NCBI GenBank assembly: GCA_029379265.1
Contig: JAQYWN010000004.1
Span: 1 to 36,678 of the forward strand
Reading direction: 5' to 3'
DNA: 36,678 nt
Origin: Rhizonema sp. NSF051
GTDB lineage: Bacteria; Cyanobacteriota; Cyanobacteriia; Cyanobacteriales; Nostocaceae
Shown here: piece by piece, positions 9,801-19,200 of the stretch
Layout of the letters: each line of letters starts with the position of its first letter
How positions within the stretch are numbered: position 1 is the first letter of the stretch
The notes under the pieces: generated by a model
Told to the model about the DNA's origin: nothing
The model's input: only the letters and a program-made list of their open reading frames with translations
The model's database searches: none
Position numbers and translations under genes: made by a program

Positions 9801-12800
9801 ACTAGTACACTGCGGAAGTTCTTGAAAGAGAAGTTGCCTGAATATATGCTACCAGTGGTCTTCGTGTTCTTGGATGCCTTGCCCCTAACGCCCAATGGTA
9901 AAGTAAACCGCCAAGCACTGCCAAATCCCGACACAACTAGACCGGAATTGGATGAAGCTTTCGTCGCACCTCGTACTTCAGAAGAGAAAGTATTAGCCGA
10001 AATCTGGAATAAGGTTCTCGATCTCAAACAGGTGGGCATTTACGACAACTTCTTTGCATTAGGAGGGGACTCTATCCGTAGCATTCAAGTTCAATCCCAG
10101 GCACAAGAACGAGGTTTGTGCTTTTCACTTCAACAATTATTCAAACATCAGACGATTCATGAACTGGTTCAAAACTTAACACAAAGCACTACAATCACAG
10201 AGCGAGTTCAACCGTTCAATCTTATTTGTGAACAAGATCGTCTGAAATTACCTCCTCACATAGAAGATGCTTATCCCCTTACCAAACTTCAGATGGGGAT
10301 GGTCTTTCATAGCGAATACAGTCCTGAAAATGCCATATACCACGAAATCTTCAGCTTTCACCTCCAAGCGCCTCTTGACCTTCAGCTCTTATCAGCAGTT
10401 ATCAAGCAATTGGTAGTTTGTCATCCTATTCTACGTACCTCATTCAACATTACTAGTTTCAGTGAGCCACTGCAACTAGTTCATCAATCAGTGGACATTC
10501 CTTTACAGGTGGAAGACCTTTGCTATCTCTCTTTTGATCAGCAACAAGAGGCAGTGACTGCTTGGATAGAATCTGAAAAGACACACAACTTCGACTGGGC
10601 AAATGCACCCCTGTTGCGCTTTCAAATTCATTACTGTAGTGAAGAGACGTTTCAGTTTACTGTGAGCTTCCATCATGCGATTCTCGACGGGTGGAGTGTA
10701 GCTTCCATGCTCACTGAACTATTTATGCAATATTTTTCCTTGCTAAATAAAGAAGCTGATTTGCTTCCTTCATCTCCAGCAGTTAACTTTAAAGACTTTG
10801 TTGCTTTAGAGCAAGAAGCGATTACATCGGATACTCAAAAGTACTACTGGACTGAGAAGTTGAGCGACAGCACCTTAACGATGTTACCTCGTTGGCCATC
10901 TGCAAACCACAGGAATTCTGTCCAACAAGTTGGCTTACATGAAGTGCCACTATCAATAGAACTTTCTCAAAGTCTTTTACAACGAGCGAAATCCTGGAAA
11001 GTTTCTTTCAAGAGTGTGCTATTAGCTGCTCATATGCGGGTATTAAGTCTGCTAAGTGGTCAATCAGATATCGTAACAGGATTGGTATCTCATGGGCGAC
11101 CGGAAGGAACTGATGGAGAACGAGTGCTAGGATTGTTCCTCAACTCTCTACCTTTTCGTTTGCAATTCAAGGGAGGCACCTGGATAGATTTGGTAAGGAA
11201 TACCTTTGAAACTGAGCAAGAGTTACTACCATTTCGACGGTATCCAATGGCCGACTTGCAGCGAGTCCTAGGTAAACAGTCTTTGTTTGAAACAGCATTT
11301 AACTTCGTCCACTTTCATATTTATCAGAATGCGCTAAACCTCAAAGGCGTTCAAGTTTTAAATACAAAAACTTTCCAGAAAACAAATTTTACTCTTACTG
11401 CTCAATTCAGCCAAGATCCTTCCTCATCTCAAGTTCACTTTTCCCTTAACTTTGATCCCATAGCATTGTGTGAGGAACAAGTTAAACAGATTGGTGATTA
11501 TTATGTCAGAACCCTTACAGCGATCGCTCATGAACCAGAAGAACGCTACGAATCTTACTGTCTGCTTTCTTTACAGGAACAGTATCAGCTACTAATAGAG
11601 TGGAACAAAACGAAGACTGATTATCCGATAAACCAGTGTATCCATGAGCTATTTGAAGCTCAAGTTCAGCAAAACAGTGATGCTGTGGCGGTGGTGTTTG
11701 AATCGGAGCAACTAACTTACAGCGAGCTGAATCGTCGAGCTAATCAACTAGCACACTACTTACAGACACTAGGTGTGAAGCCAGAAGTGTTAGTAGGAAT
11801 TTGCGTGGAGCGATCATTAGAAATGATCATCGGACTGTTGGGCATTCTTAAAGCAGGTGGCGCTTATGTACCCCTAGATCCCACTTATCCCCAAGAGCGG
11901 TTAGCTTTGATACTAGAAGATGTCCAAGTCCCAGTGCTGCTGACTGAAGCATGCTTGATGGAAGTAATGCTCCAGCACACAACCAAAGTCATTTGTTTGG
12001 ATACTGATTGGCACACCATTACCCAACAAAGCCAGGAAAATTTACTTGCACAGGTAAGTGCTAATAACCTAGCATATGTCATCTATACCTCTGGCTCAAC
12101 TGGTAAACCAAAAGGTGTGCAAATTCCCCACAGCGCTTTAAGCAACTTCTTACACACTATGCAGCAAACACCAGGGCTGACTAAGCAAGATACCTTATTA
12201 GCAGTTACCACCTATTCCTTCGATATTGCTGCATTAGAACTTTTCCTTCCCATCATAGTTGGTGCTTGCCTAGTATTCGTCAGCCGGGAAACTACCTTGG
12301 ACGGAGCGCAATTGTTAACAAAACTAACTGATTCAAATGCTACAGTCATGCAAGCCACTCCAGCAACATGGCAGCTACTTTTAGCAACAGGTTGGGGTGG
12401 TCATCATCAATTGAAAATCCTCTGTGGTGGAGAAACCTTACCTAGACACTTAGCTACTCAATTACTCAGTCGGTGTGACTCGCTGTGGAATATGTACGGT
12501 CCTACAGAAACTACTATTTGGTCAGCAGCTTGCCTAGTAGAAACCGATAACACCATTGTGCCAATTGGTCATGTGATCGCTAACACACAGTTTTATATCT
12601 TAGACCAATACGGTCAATTAGTTCCTGTTGGAGTACCTGGAGAACTGCATATAGGTGGGGATGGACTAGCTCGTGGTTATTTAAACCGCCCTGAACTGAC
12701 AGCAGAAAAATTCATCCCCAATCTCTTTAGTGAACAATCGGCGACACGTTTATACAAAACAGGAGATTTAGCACGCTATCTACCGAATGGAGAAATAGAG

Positions 12801-14858
12801 TACATTGGTCGGATCGACAATCAGATAAAAATTCGTGGTTTCCGCATCGAACTTGGAGAAATTGAAGCAGCCATCAGCCAACATCCTAAAGTCCGAGAAA
12901 CTGTAGTTGTCGTTCGCTCAGATTCATCAAATTCTCCACAAATAGTTGCCTATGTTGTTTTTCAAAAAGAGCAAACACTAACAATCACTCAACTGCGGGA
13001 TTATCTAGAATCTAAGTTGCCAAACTACATGGTGCCAGCAGCTTTTGTCATCTTAGAAGCACTACCACTGACACTTAATGGTAAAATAAATCGTAAAGCA
13101 TTGCCTGCACCCGATGCAACACAGCTATTATCCGAATCAAATTTTACTGCACCTTCCACACCAATAGAGCAAATGCTAGCAGGAATCTGGGCAGAAGTGC
13201 TTAGTCTTGAAAAAGTAGGCATTCACAATAACTTTTTCGAGTTGGGAGGACATTCCTTGCTAGCAACTCGCGTGATTTCCCAAGTGCGGCAAATTTTTCA
13301 ACAAGAACTGCCTTTAAGTTGCTTATTTGAACAACCAACAATAGCCGGACTAGCCAGAGAAATTGAAAAAGTCACCAATGACGGCTTGGGAGTTGAAACA
13401 ACAACCATTGAGAGGATTTCCCGCTCACAAGAGTTACCCCTATCATTTGCCCAACAACGGTTATGGTTCCTTGCTCAGTTAGAACCAAACAGCCCCTTCT
13501 ACAATATTCCTGCTGCTGTTCGCCTAGAAGGACAATTGAATCTAAGCGCACTACAACAAAGTTTCAACAAAATTCTACGCCGCCACGAAGTATTGCGAAC
13601 CAATTTCCAGATACTAGAAGGGCAACCCGTAGCAATCATCTCATCAGTCACATCACTACCCTTCGCCGTAATTGACATCAGTGAATTAGCTTCAAATCAA
13701 CAACAAGCCTCAGTCAGAAAACTGGCTTCTCAAGAAGCTCAACGACCTTTTAACCTCAACAGTGACTTGCTGCTACGAGTCAAACTACTGCGCCTTAAAG
13801 AACAGGAGCACATAGTACTACTGACAATGCACCATATTGCCTCTGACGGTTGGTCAATAAGCGTGCTGGTGCGTGAATTGGCAACACTTTATCAAGCCTT
13901 TTACAAACAGCAACCGTCACCGTTAGCTGAGCTGCCAATCCAATATGTAGACTTTGCAGCTTGGCAGCGGCAATGGCTACAAACTGAGATACTACAATTT
14001 CAGATAGCTTACTGGAAAAAGCAGTTAGAGGGCGCACCAACAGTACTGGAGTTACCCACTGACTACCCACGACTGGCCGCCGTTCAGACATTTCGGGGTG
14101 CTACTCATTTATTCGAGCTATCTGTTGAGCTATCACAAGCCATCAACAAATTGAGTCAACAGGAGGGATGCACTTTATTTATGACCCTGCTGGCTGCTTT
14201 TGCAATTTTACTCTCGTGCTACAGTGGTCAAGAAGATATTGTCGTCGGTTCTCCCATTGCCAATCGTAACCGCGTCGAACTTGAAGGACTGATTGGGCTA
14301 TTCCTCAATACACTAGCATTGCGTACAGATCTGTCAGGCGATCCTACCTTTCTGGAGTTACTCACAAGGGTACGCCAGGTAACCTTAGGAGCTTATTCTC
14401 ACAAGGATCTGCCGTTTGAAAAGTTAGTACAGGAATTGGCACCAAAGCGGAACCTCCGTTACAGTCCATTGTTTCAAGTATGGTTCACCCTTCAGAATGT
14501 ACCGATGACAAAGCTGGAGCTTCCTGGACTGACTTTGAGCTTACTTGAGACTGACAACACAACAGTACAATTTGATCTAGAACTTTTCCTTTCAGAGGGA
14601 GTGGACGGTCTCTCTGCTAGGTTTAATTACAACACAGACTTGTTTAATGCTACAACGATCGCTCAAATGGCGAATCATTTTGAAATATTGTTACTAAACA
14701 TTGTTGAGCAGCCGAGTGTCAGGCTAAAGGCATTGGGAGAAAAACTCACCGAGGCAGACAGGCAACAGGCTCTCTTAAAAGCAAAAGATTTCAAAAAAGC
14801 GGATCTCCAAATGTTAAAGAACATCAAGCGGAATAAGAACAGTTCATCAAAATTGTGA
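6885..14858 (+). CDS. NRPS C-A(Thr)-PCP-C-A(Gly)-PCP-C (ends in an orphan C domain)
   Basis: Starts by ATGA overlap with the PKS. Three C motifs: HHIISDNWS, HHAILDGWS, HHIASDGWS. Two A domains with codes DFWNIGMVH (Thr) and DILQLGMIW (Gly). PCPs LGGDSIRS and LGGHSLLA. The protein ends shortly after the third C domain with a K-rich tail. Confidence 0.96.
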   Translation: MTNTPENIAELSPEKKRELLAQLLQKKVSQPHLFPMSFAQQRLWFVDQLQPGNFANHIRAALRLTGLLNTDALLQTLNEIVRRHEVLRTTFATVEGQLVQLITPTLSLTLPIINLQELPEVELEAEVRKLVTQETQQPFNLNQAPLVRVTLLRLNEIEHNMILTMHHIISDNWSMGVLIQEVAALYEAFSKGQPSPLLELPIQYADFAVWQRQSLQGEVIESQLCYWRRQLDGTPRLLELPTDHPRPTIQSFRGATHSFQLSQQLSVAIKSLSQQQGCTLFMVLLTVFKILLLRYTGNDDIVVGSPIANRNRIEIEQLIGFFVNTLVLRTNLSGNPSFRELLKRVQDCTLGAYAHQDFPFDQLVEKLQPHRDLSYTPLFQVMFVFQNAPMSQLEFPGLTLSPLAINSGTAKFDLTLDMIEIGEELAGTLEYNTDLFESSTISRMANHFQILLESIVANSEQRLWDLPLLSVQESYQLLIEWNDTLVKYQQQQCIHQLFEAQVEQTPDAVAVVFVDERSEASRRVDQQLSYCELNVRANQLAHHLHSLGVKPEVPVGICVERSSFGTAALALHMVIGLLGILKAGGAYVPLDPAYPPERLAFILQDAQVPVLLTQQHLMENLPESQTRIICLDTDWGSIAKESQHNFMSECTTDNLAYIIYTSGSTGQPKGVLVNHANVVRLLAATESWYNFNKQDVFSLFHSIAFDFSVWELWGALLYGGRLIIIPYWLSRSPQEFYKFLSQQQVTVLNQTPSAFRQLIQVEELLGGAQQLNLRLVIFGGEALELQSLKPWFERHGDRYPQLVNMYGITETTVHVTYKPLTVADLNLSLGSVIGRPIPDLQVYVLDQHQQPVPIGVPGEMYIGGAGLARGYLNRPDLTCHSFIPNPFSSEPSARLYRSGDLGRYLPNGDIEYLGRIDYQVKIRGFRIELGEIETVLAQHPAIRETVVLARETQPGDKQLVAYVVKSKERTLTTSTLRKFLKEKLPEYMLPVVFVFLDALPLTPNGKVNRQALPNPDTTRPELDEAFVAPRTSEEKVLAEIWNKVLDLKQVGIYDNFFALGGDSIRSIQVQSQAQERGLCFSLQQLFKHQTIHELVQNLTQSTTITERVQPFNLICEQDRLKLPPHIEDAYPLTKLQMGMVFHSEYSPENAIYHEIFSFHLQAPLDLQLLSAVIKQLVVCHPILRTSFNITSFSEPLQLVHQSVDIPLQVEDLCYLSFDQQQEAVTAWIESEKTHNFDWANAPLLRFQIHYCSEETFQFTVSFHHAILDGWSVASMLTELFMQYFSLLNKEADLLPSSPAVNFKDFVALEQEAITSDTQKYYWTEKLSDSTLTMLPRWPSANHRNSVQQVGLHEVPLSIELSQSLLQRAKSWKVSFKSVLLAAHMRVLSLLSGQSDIVTGLVSHGRPEGTDGERVLGLFLNSLPFRLQFKGGTWIDLVRNTFETEQELLPFRRYPMADLQRVLGKQSLFETAFNFVHFHIYQNALNLKGVQVLNTKTFQKTNFTLTAQFSQDPSSSQVHFSLNFDPIALCEEQVKQIGDYYVRTLTAIAHEPEERYESYCLLSLQEQYQLLIEWNKTKTDYPINQCIHELFEAQVQQNSDAVAVVFESEQLTYSELNRRANQLAHYLQTLGVKPEVLVGICVERSLEMIIGLLGILKAGGAYVPLDPTYPQERLALILEDVQVPVLLTEACLMEVMLQHTTKVICLDTDWHTITQQSQENLLAQVSANNLAYVIYTSGSTGKPKGVQIPHSALSNFLHTMQQTPGLTKQDTLLAVTTYSFDIAALELFLPIIVGACLVFVSRETTLDGAQLLTKLTDSNATVMQATPATWQLLLATGWGGHHQLKILCGGETLPRHLATQLLSRCDSLWNMYGPTETTIWSAACLVETDNTIVPIGHVIANTQFYILDQYGQLVPVGVPGELHIGGDGLARGYLNRPELTAEKFIPNLFSEQSATRLYKTGDLARYLPNGEIEYIGRIDNQIKIRGFRIELGEIEAAISQHPKVRETVVVVRSDSSNSPQIVAYVVFQKEQTLTITQLRDYLESKLPNYMVPAAFVILEALPLTLNGKINRKALPAPDATQLLSESNFTAPSTPIEQMLAGIWAEVLSLEKVGIHNNFFELGGHSLLATRVISQVRQIFQQELPLSCLFEQPTIAGLAREIEKVTNDGLGVETTTIERISRSQELPLSFAQQRLWFLAQLEPNSPFYNIPAAVRLEGQLNLSALQQSFNKILRRHEVLRTNFQILEGQPVAIISSVTSLPFAVIDISELASNQQQASVRKLASQEAQRPFNLNSDLLLRVKLLRLKEQEHIVLLTMHHIASDGWSISVLVRELATLYQAFYKQQPSPLAELPIQYVDFAAWQRQWLQTEILQFQIAYWKKQLEGAPTVLELPTDYPRLAAVQTFRGATHLFELSVELSQAINKLSQQEGCTLFMTLLAAFAILLSCYSGQEDIVVGSPIANRNRVELEGLIGLFLNTLALRTDLSGDPTFLELLTRVRQVTLGAYSHKDLPFEKLVQELAPKRNLRYSPLFQVWFTLQNVPMTKLELPGLTLSLLETDNTTVQFDLELFLSEGVDGLSARFNYNTDLFNATTIAQMANHFEILLLNIVEQPSVRLKALGEKLTEADRQQALLKAKDFKKADLQMLKNIKRNKNSSSKL
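8424..8459. repeat. In-frame 30-bp palindromic insertion bounded by GTAGAC direct repeats
   Basis: GTAGAC[GAGCGCAGCGAGGCTTCTCGCAGA]GTAGAC; internal perfect hairpin GCGAG-GCTT-CTCGC at 8437-8450; adds VDERSEASRR relative to the other A domains here. Confidence 0.7.
8559..8600. repeat. In-frame 24-bp palindromic insertion splitting a former HIP1 site
   Basis: Perfect outer arms GTGGAGCG (8559-8566)/CGCTCCAC (8593-8600). Paralogous positions at 400 and 25910 read GAGCGATCGCTC; here GAGCGA+24 nt+GCGCTC. Confidence 0.75.
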
Positions 14859-14873
14859 AGGGGAGTATGTGCA

Positions 14874-15929
14874 ATGAACGAGCCAAAACTTGAAATAGTC
14901 AGTCTTCCAAAGTTAGGATATGTCAAACGTAAAGGTATCACCGTATCTCAAGAAGGACCAATCAAGGTAGGGTGCTTACCATGCGGAAAGTCCATCCCTC
15001 TGGTAGTCCAACCCGCTGTTGATGGGGTCAATTTAGTGGATTGGGCGTCTAGCAACCGGGATTTTATTGAGACACTGTTGTTGAAACACAGAGCACTACT
15101 TTTTCGGAATTTCAATGTGAAGGCATTAGTTGAGTTTGAGCAGTTTGTCAAGGCAACTTCCAATGGGGAGTTGTTGGAGTATCGCGATCGCTCGACGCCA
15201 CGCACAACGCAAGGCAACCGGATTTACACATCAACAGTTCATCCGGCAGATCAGCGGATCAATCTCCATAACGAAGGGACGTATTGGCTAAAATGGCCTT
15301 CAAAAATCTACTTTTGCTGTCTTTCCGTCTCACAGCAAGGTGGCGAGACACCGATTGCCGACGTGCGAAAAGTTTACCAACGTATCCATCCTGAGATTCG
15401 AGACCAATTTATTGAAAAGAAAATGATGCTCGTCCGCAATTACAATGATGGTTTCGGGTTAACCTGGCAAGATGTTTACCAGACTAACGATAGAACTGAG
15501 GTGGAGAAGTATTGCCGCAATAATCTGATTGAATTCGAGTGGAAAGACGGCGAGCGCTTGCGAACTCACCAAATTCGTCCAGCAGTACAAAAACATCCCC
15601 AAACGGGTGAACTTCTTTGGTTCAATCACGCTGCATTCTTTCACTACACCACGTTAGAGGCGAATATCCGCGAAGTCTTACTTTCCGAGTTCAATGAAGA
15701 TGGACTTCCTTATAACACCTATTACGGCGATGGAACAGCGATCAAACCGACTGATATTGAGCACATTTGCCAAGCTTATGAACAAGAAAAAGTCGTTTTT
15801 ACCTGGCTTCAAGGCGATATCCTGATGCTCGATAATATGTCGATCGCACATGGGCGGGAAGCATATATCGGTGAACGACAAGTCATAGTAGCGATGAGCG
15901 AACCGTTTATCGGTTCAGATAATTTATAG
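14874..15929 (+). CDS. TauD/SyrP-like Fe(II)/2-oxoglutarate oxygenase, probable amino-acid beta-hydroxylase acting on a carrier-bound residue
   Basis: HxE facial triad: HNE at 15267-15275 (H132/E134), distal His in DNMSIAHGRE at 15849-15851, then an Arg-containing stretch (GERQVIVAM). Flanked by NRPS genes; ribosome-binding-like AGGGGAG upstream. Confidence 0.88.
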   Translation: MNEPKLEIVSLPKLGYVKRKGITVSQEGPIKVGCLPCGKSIPLVVQPAVDGVNLVDWASSNRDFIETLLLKHRALLFRNFNVKALVEFEQFVKATSNGELLEYRDRSTPRTTQGNRIYTSTVHPADQRINLHNEGTYWLKWPSKIYFCCLSVSQQGGETPIADVRKVYQRIHPEIRDQFIEKKMMLVRNYNDGFGLTWQDVYQTNDRTEVEKYCRNNLIEFEWKDGERLRTHQIRPAVQKHPQTGELLWFNHAAFFHYTTLEANIREVLLSEFNEDGLPYNTYYGDGTAIKPTDIEHICQAYEQEKVVFTWLQGDILMLDNMSIAHGREAYIGERQVIVAMSEPFIGSDNL

Positions 15930-16008
15930 AAAACTTGTAGGTATTGTTTGTCAACACGCAGATCGTATTCTATTTCATTCAATCTCTAAATGTGATTTCT
16001 ACATAGTA

Positions 16009-16025
16009 TTGATTGTAACTATCAA
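16009..16025. promoter_or_regulatory. 17-bp dyad TTGATTGTAACTATCAA in the only long intergenic gap of the NRPS/PKS run (operator-like)
   Basis: TTGAT.GT.AC.ATCAA is palindromic except for one mispair. It lies in the 310-bp gap 15930-16239, about 215 bp upstream of the next NRPS start. Confidence 0.3.
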
Positions 16026-16239
16026 CACATTATTTTATTTAATAACACGCTTGTGTATTTGACCATAATGAAATTAAACATACTACAATGTCCGTTCAAT
16101 CACCCAAAATAAAATAACTCCACGCCTAACTCCTCAAAGCAGGCATAGAGTGGAAATAAAGCCCGACTAGCAGTGGAGTGGAGTTTATAAAGAATTAAGG
16201 TTAATTTACAGGACATAATCAAACTCATTCAAGGAGAAA

Positions 16240-19200
16240 ATGATGACTGCAACATTGAATATGCACGAGAATATTGAAGGCTTTGAGCTCTCGCCACAGC
16301 AAAAACATCTTTGGTTGTTGCAGTCAAAGGATCGTAGTCTGCCTTATCGTGCTCAATGTACTGTATTGATTGAGGGAGATTTTGAGCCAAAGCTTTTAAT
16401 GTCAACTATTCAACAAGCGATCCATCGCCATGAAATTCTCCGCACCATCTTTATTTGCTCTACCGGAATGACGATTCCGCTTCAGGCGATCGCTGACAAC
16501 AGTATTCCATTAAGCGACTACCATAATCTCAGCAATTTGAATCCCCAGGAACAAGCAGCCAAAATCAAGGAACTTTGGGATGAGATTGGTCAGTTATCCT
16601 TCAACTTTGTACAAGGTCCACTATTATATCTGTCTGTTGTCACACTATCAGCAGATAGACATATATTATTATTGAGCATATCTGCGTTGTGTAGCGATAC
16701 AGCTGGTCTTAAGAATCTAGTGCGGGAAATTAGCTGTTTGTATGCTGCATACTTGAATGGCAAAGAAATTGACGAAGAGTCGATGCAATACGCAGATATC
16801 TCACAATGGCAAAATGAATTACTTGCAGCAGAAGACAGAGAAACAGGAAGAGCGTATTGGCGCAAACAGAATATTTCTGATTTTGATCTTCAAGCTGTGA
16901 AACTCATGTTTGAAAATCAGCCTAACGAAGAACTTGGATTTGAACCTCGTTTTCTTGCTGTGACGATTGCTCCTGATACAGTAACGCAGATCGAGGGACT
17001 CGTCCACAAGTATGGAATTTCAAAGGATGTATTCTTACTTGCGTGTTGGCAAATCCTACTGTGGCGTCTTACTGGACATTCAGATATAATTATTGGCACC
17101 GCCTATGACGGTCGCAAATATGAAGAACTCAAAGAAATCATCGGGCTGTTTACCAAATATTTACCGCTTCGATGTCATCTAGAAGAAAAATTCCAGGTGA
17201 GTGAAATATTAAAGCAGGTTCATAAGTTGTCAAGCGATGCGTATACATGGCAGGAATATTTTTCTTGGGTGCAAATAATTAAATCTACTGGCAACAGCAT
17301 CGAGCCATCTTTTTTTCCTTTGTGCTTTGATTTTGAGGAACAGCCCACTAAGTATCAGGTTGCCGACATTTCATTTTCAATTAACCAGCAATATACCTGT
17401 GTTGACCGTTTCCAAGTAAAACTCTCTTGTATTCAGCAGGATGTTGCTCTAATTGCAGGATTTCACTACAATGCCAACCAATTTTTTGCAGATGATATTA
17501 AATGTTTAGCGGGACAATTTCAAACTTTGTTAGAAAGTGTCATCAAAAATCCTCAGGCGAGCATTGGTGAGTTAGAGATACTGAGCGATGTCGAGCGACA
17601 AAAACTGTTAGTCGAATTTAACAACACGAAGATTGATTACCCTCTAGACAAGTGCATTCACGAACTCTTTGAAGAACAAGCCGCACGCACACCGGACAAT
17701 ATAGCCGTTGTGTGTGATGATCAACGTATAACATATTCTCAGCTTAACCAGAGCGCAAATCAACTGGCACATTACTTACAAAAGCTGGGAGTGAAACCGG
17801 AGGTACTGGTGCCAATTTGTATGGAGCGTTCTCTGGAAATGATGATCGGAGTTCTTGGTATCCTTAAAGCAGGTGGTGCATATTTGCCAGTAGACCCAAC
17901 TTATCCACAGGAGCGATTGGCATTTATACTGGAGGATGCTCAGTCTCCACTAGTGTTGGCTCAACAGCGTATTGTTGAAAAGTTGCCCAAGCAAGAAAAA
18001 CGTGTGGTCTTCTTGGACACTGACTGGGAGTTCGTAGCTTTTGAAAGCAAAGAAAATCCAATTAGTGGGTTAACTCCCGACAACCTTGCCTACGTCATTT
18101 ACACCTCAGGATCTACAGGGCAGCCCAAAGGAGTATTAGTCACGCATCAAAACTTGCTTCACTCGACAAGTGCTCGTTTTACCTACTACTGTGAACCACC
18201 TACAAGCTTTCTATTGCTTTCTTCGTTAGCCTTCGACAGTTCAGTTGCAGGCATATTTTGGACTTTGTGCCAGGGTGGAAATCTTGTACTCCCACAGCAG
18301 AACTTTCAGCAAGATCCGCAAGCGATCACAAAATTAATAGCTGAAAATCAAGTTTCACATTTACTGAGTCTTCCATCTCTTTATGCTCTGATTTTGACTA
18401 TGGGGGAACCAGAACATCTCGTTGGGCTGCGTACTGTGATTGTTGCAGGTGAATCTTGTCCAACAAAGTTAATTTCACTTCACAGTGAGCGACTTGAGCA
18501 AACATCTCTGTTTAATGAATACGGACCAACAGAAGCAACAGTTTGGAGCAGTGTATACCAATGTCAGCCCCAAAAACAGATAACACAGGTGCCAATCGGT
18601 AGTCCTATTGCTAATACGCAAATTTATCTGCTCGATAAATACCAAGAACCTGTACCAATTGGGGTTCTAGGTGAAGTGCATATTGGTGGTTTCGGTCTTG
18701 CTAGGGGGTATCTCAACCATCCTGAATTAACCGCTCAAAAATTCATCCCCAACCCGTTTACTGACGAACCGAGTGCATACCTTTACAAAACTGGGGATTT
18801 GGCACGTTACCTGCCAGATGGAAATATTGAGTTTTTAGGAAGAATTGACCATCAGGTGAAGATTCGCGGTTTCCGCATTGAACTTGGGGAGATTGAGGCG
18901 GTGTTAGCTCAACACTTAGATGTGCGGGAGGCGGTTGTTATTGTCCAAGAAGAAACTGGCAATAATCGGCTTGTAGCCTATGTAGTACAAGAACAGGAAT
19001 CAGCCCCCTCTATCAGTGAATTGCAGAGCTTTTTGAGAAAAAAGTTGCCTGAATACATGGTGCCGTCAGTTTTTGTAATGCTAGACACCTTACCGCTCTT
19101 ACCCAACGGTAAAGTGTCTAGCAAAGCTTTGCCTACACCTGAGAGACATCGTCCCCAGTTAGAAGCGGCTTATGTAGCACCTCAAACTGAAACGGAACGT

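Noticed and set aside
6885-14858. Epimerase, N-methyltransferase or cyclisation domain in the 2657-aa NRPS
   Set aside because: Spacing and motifs fit only C, A and PCP domains; no SAM-binding motif and no Cy-type DxxxxD motif seen.
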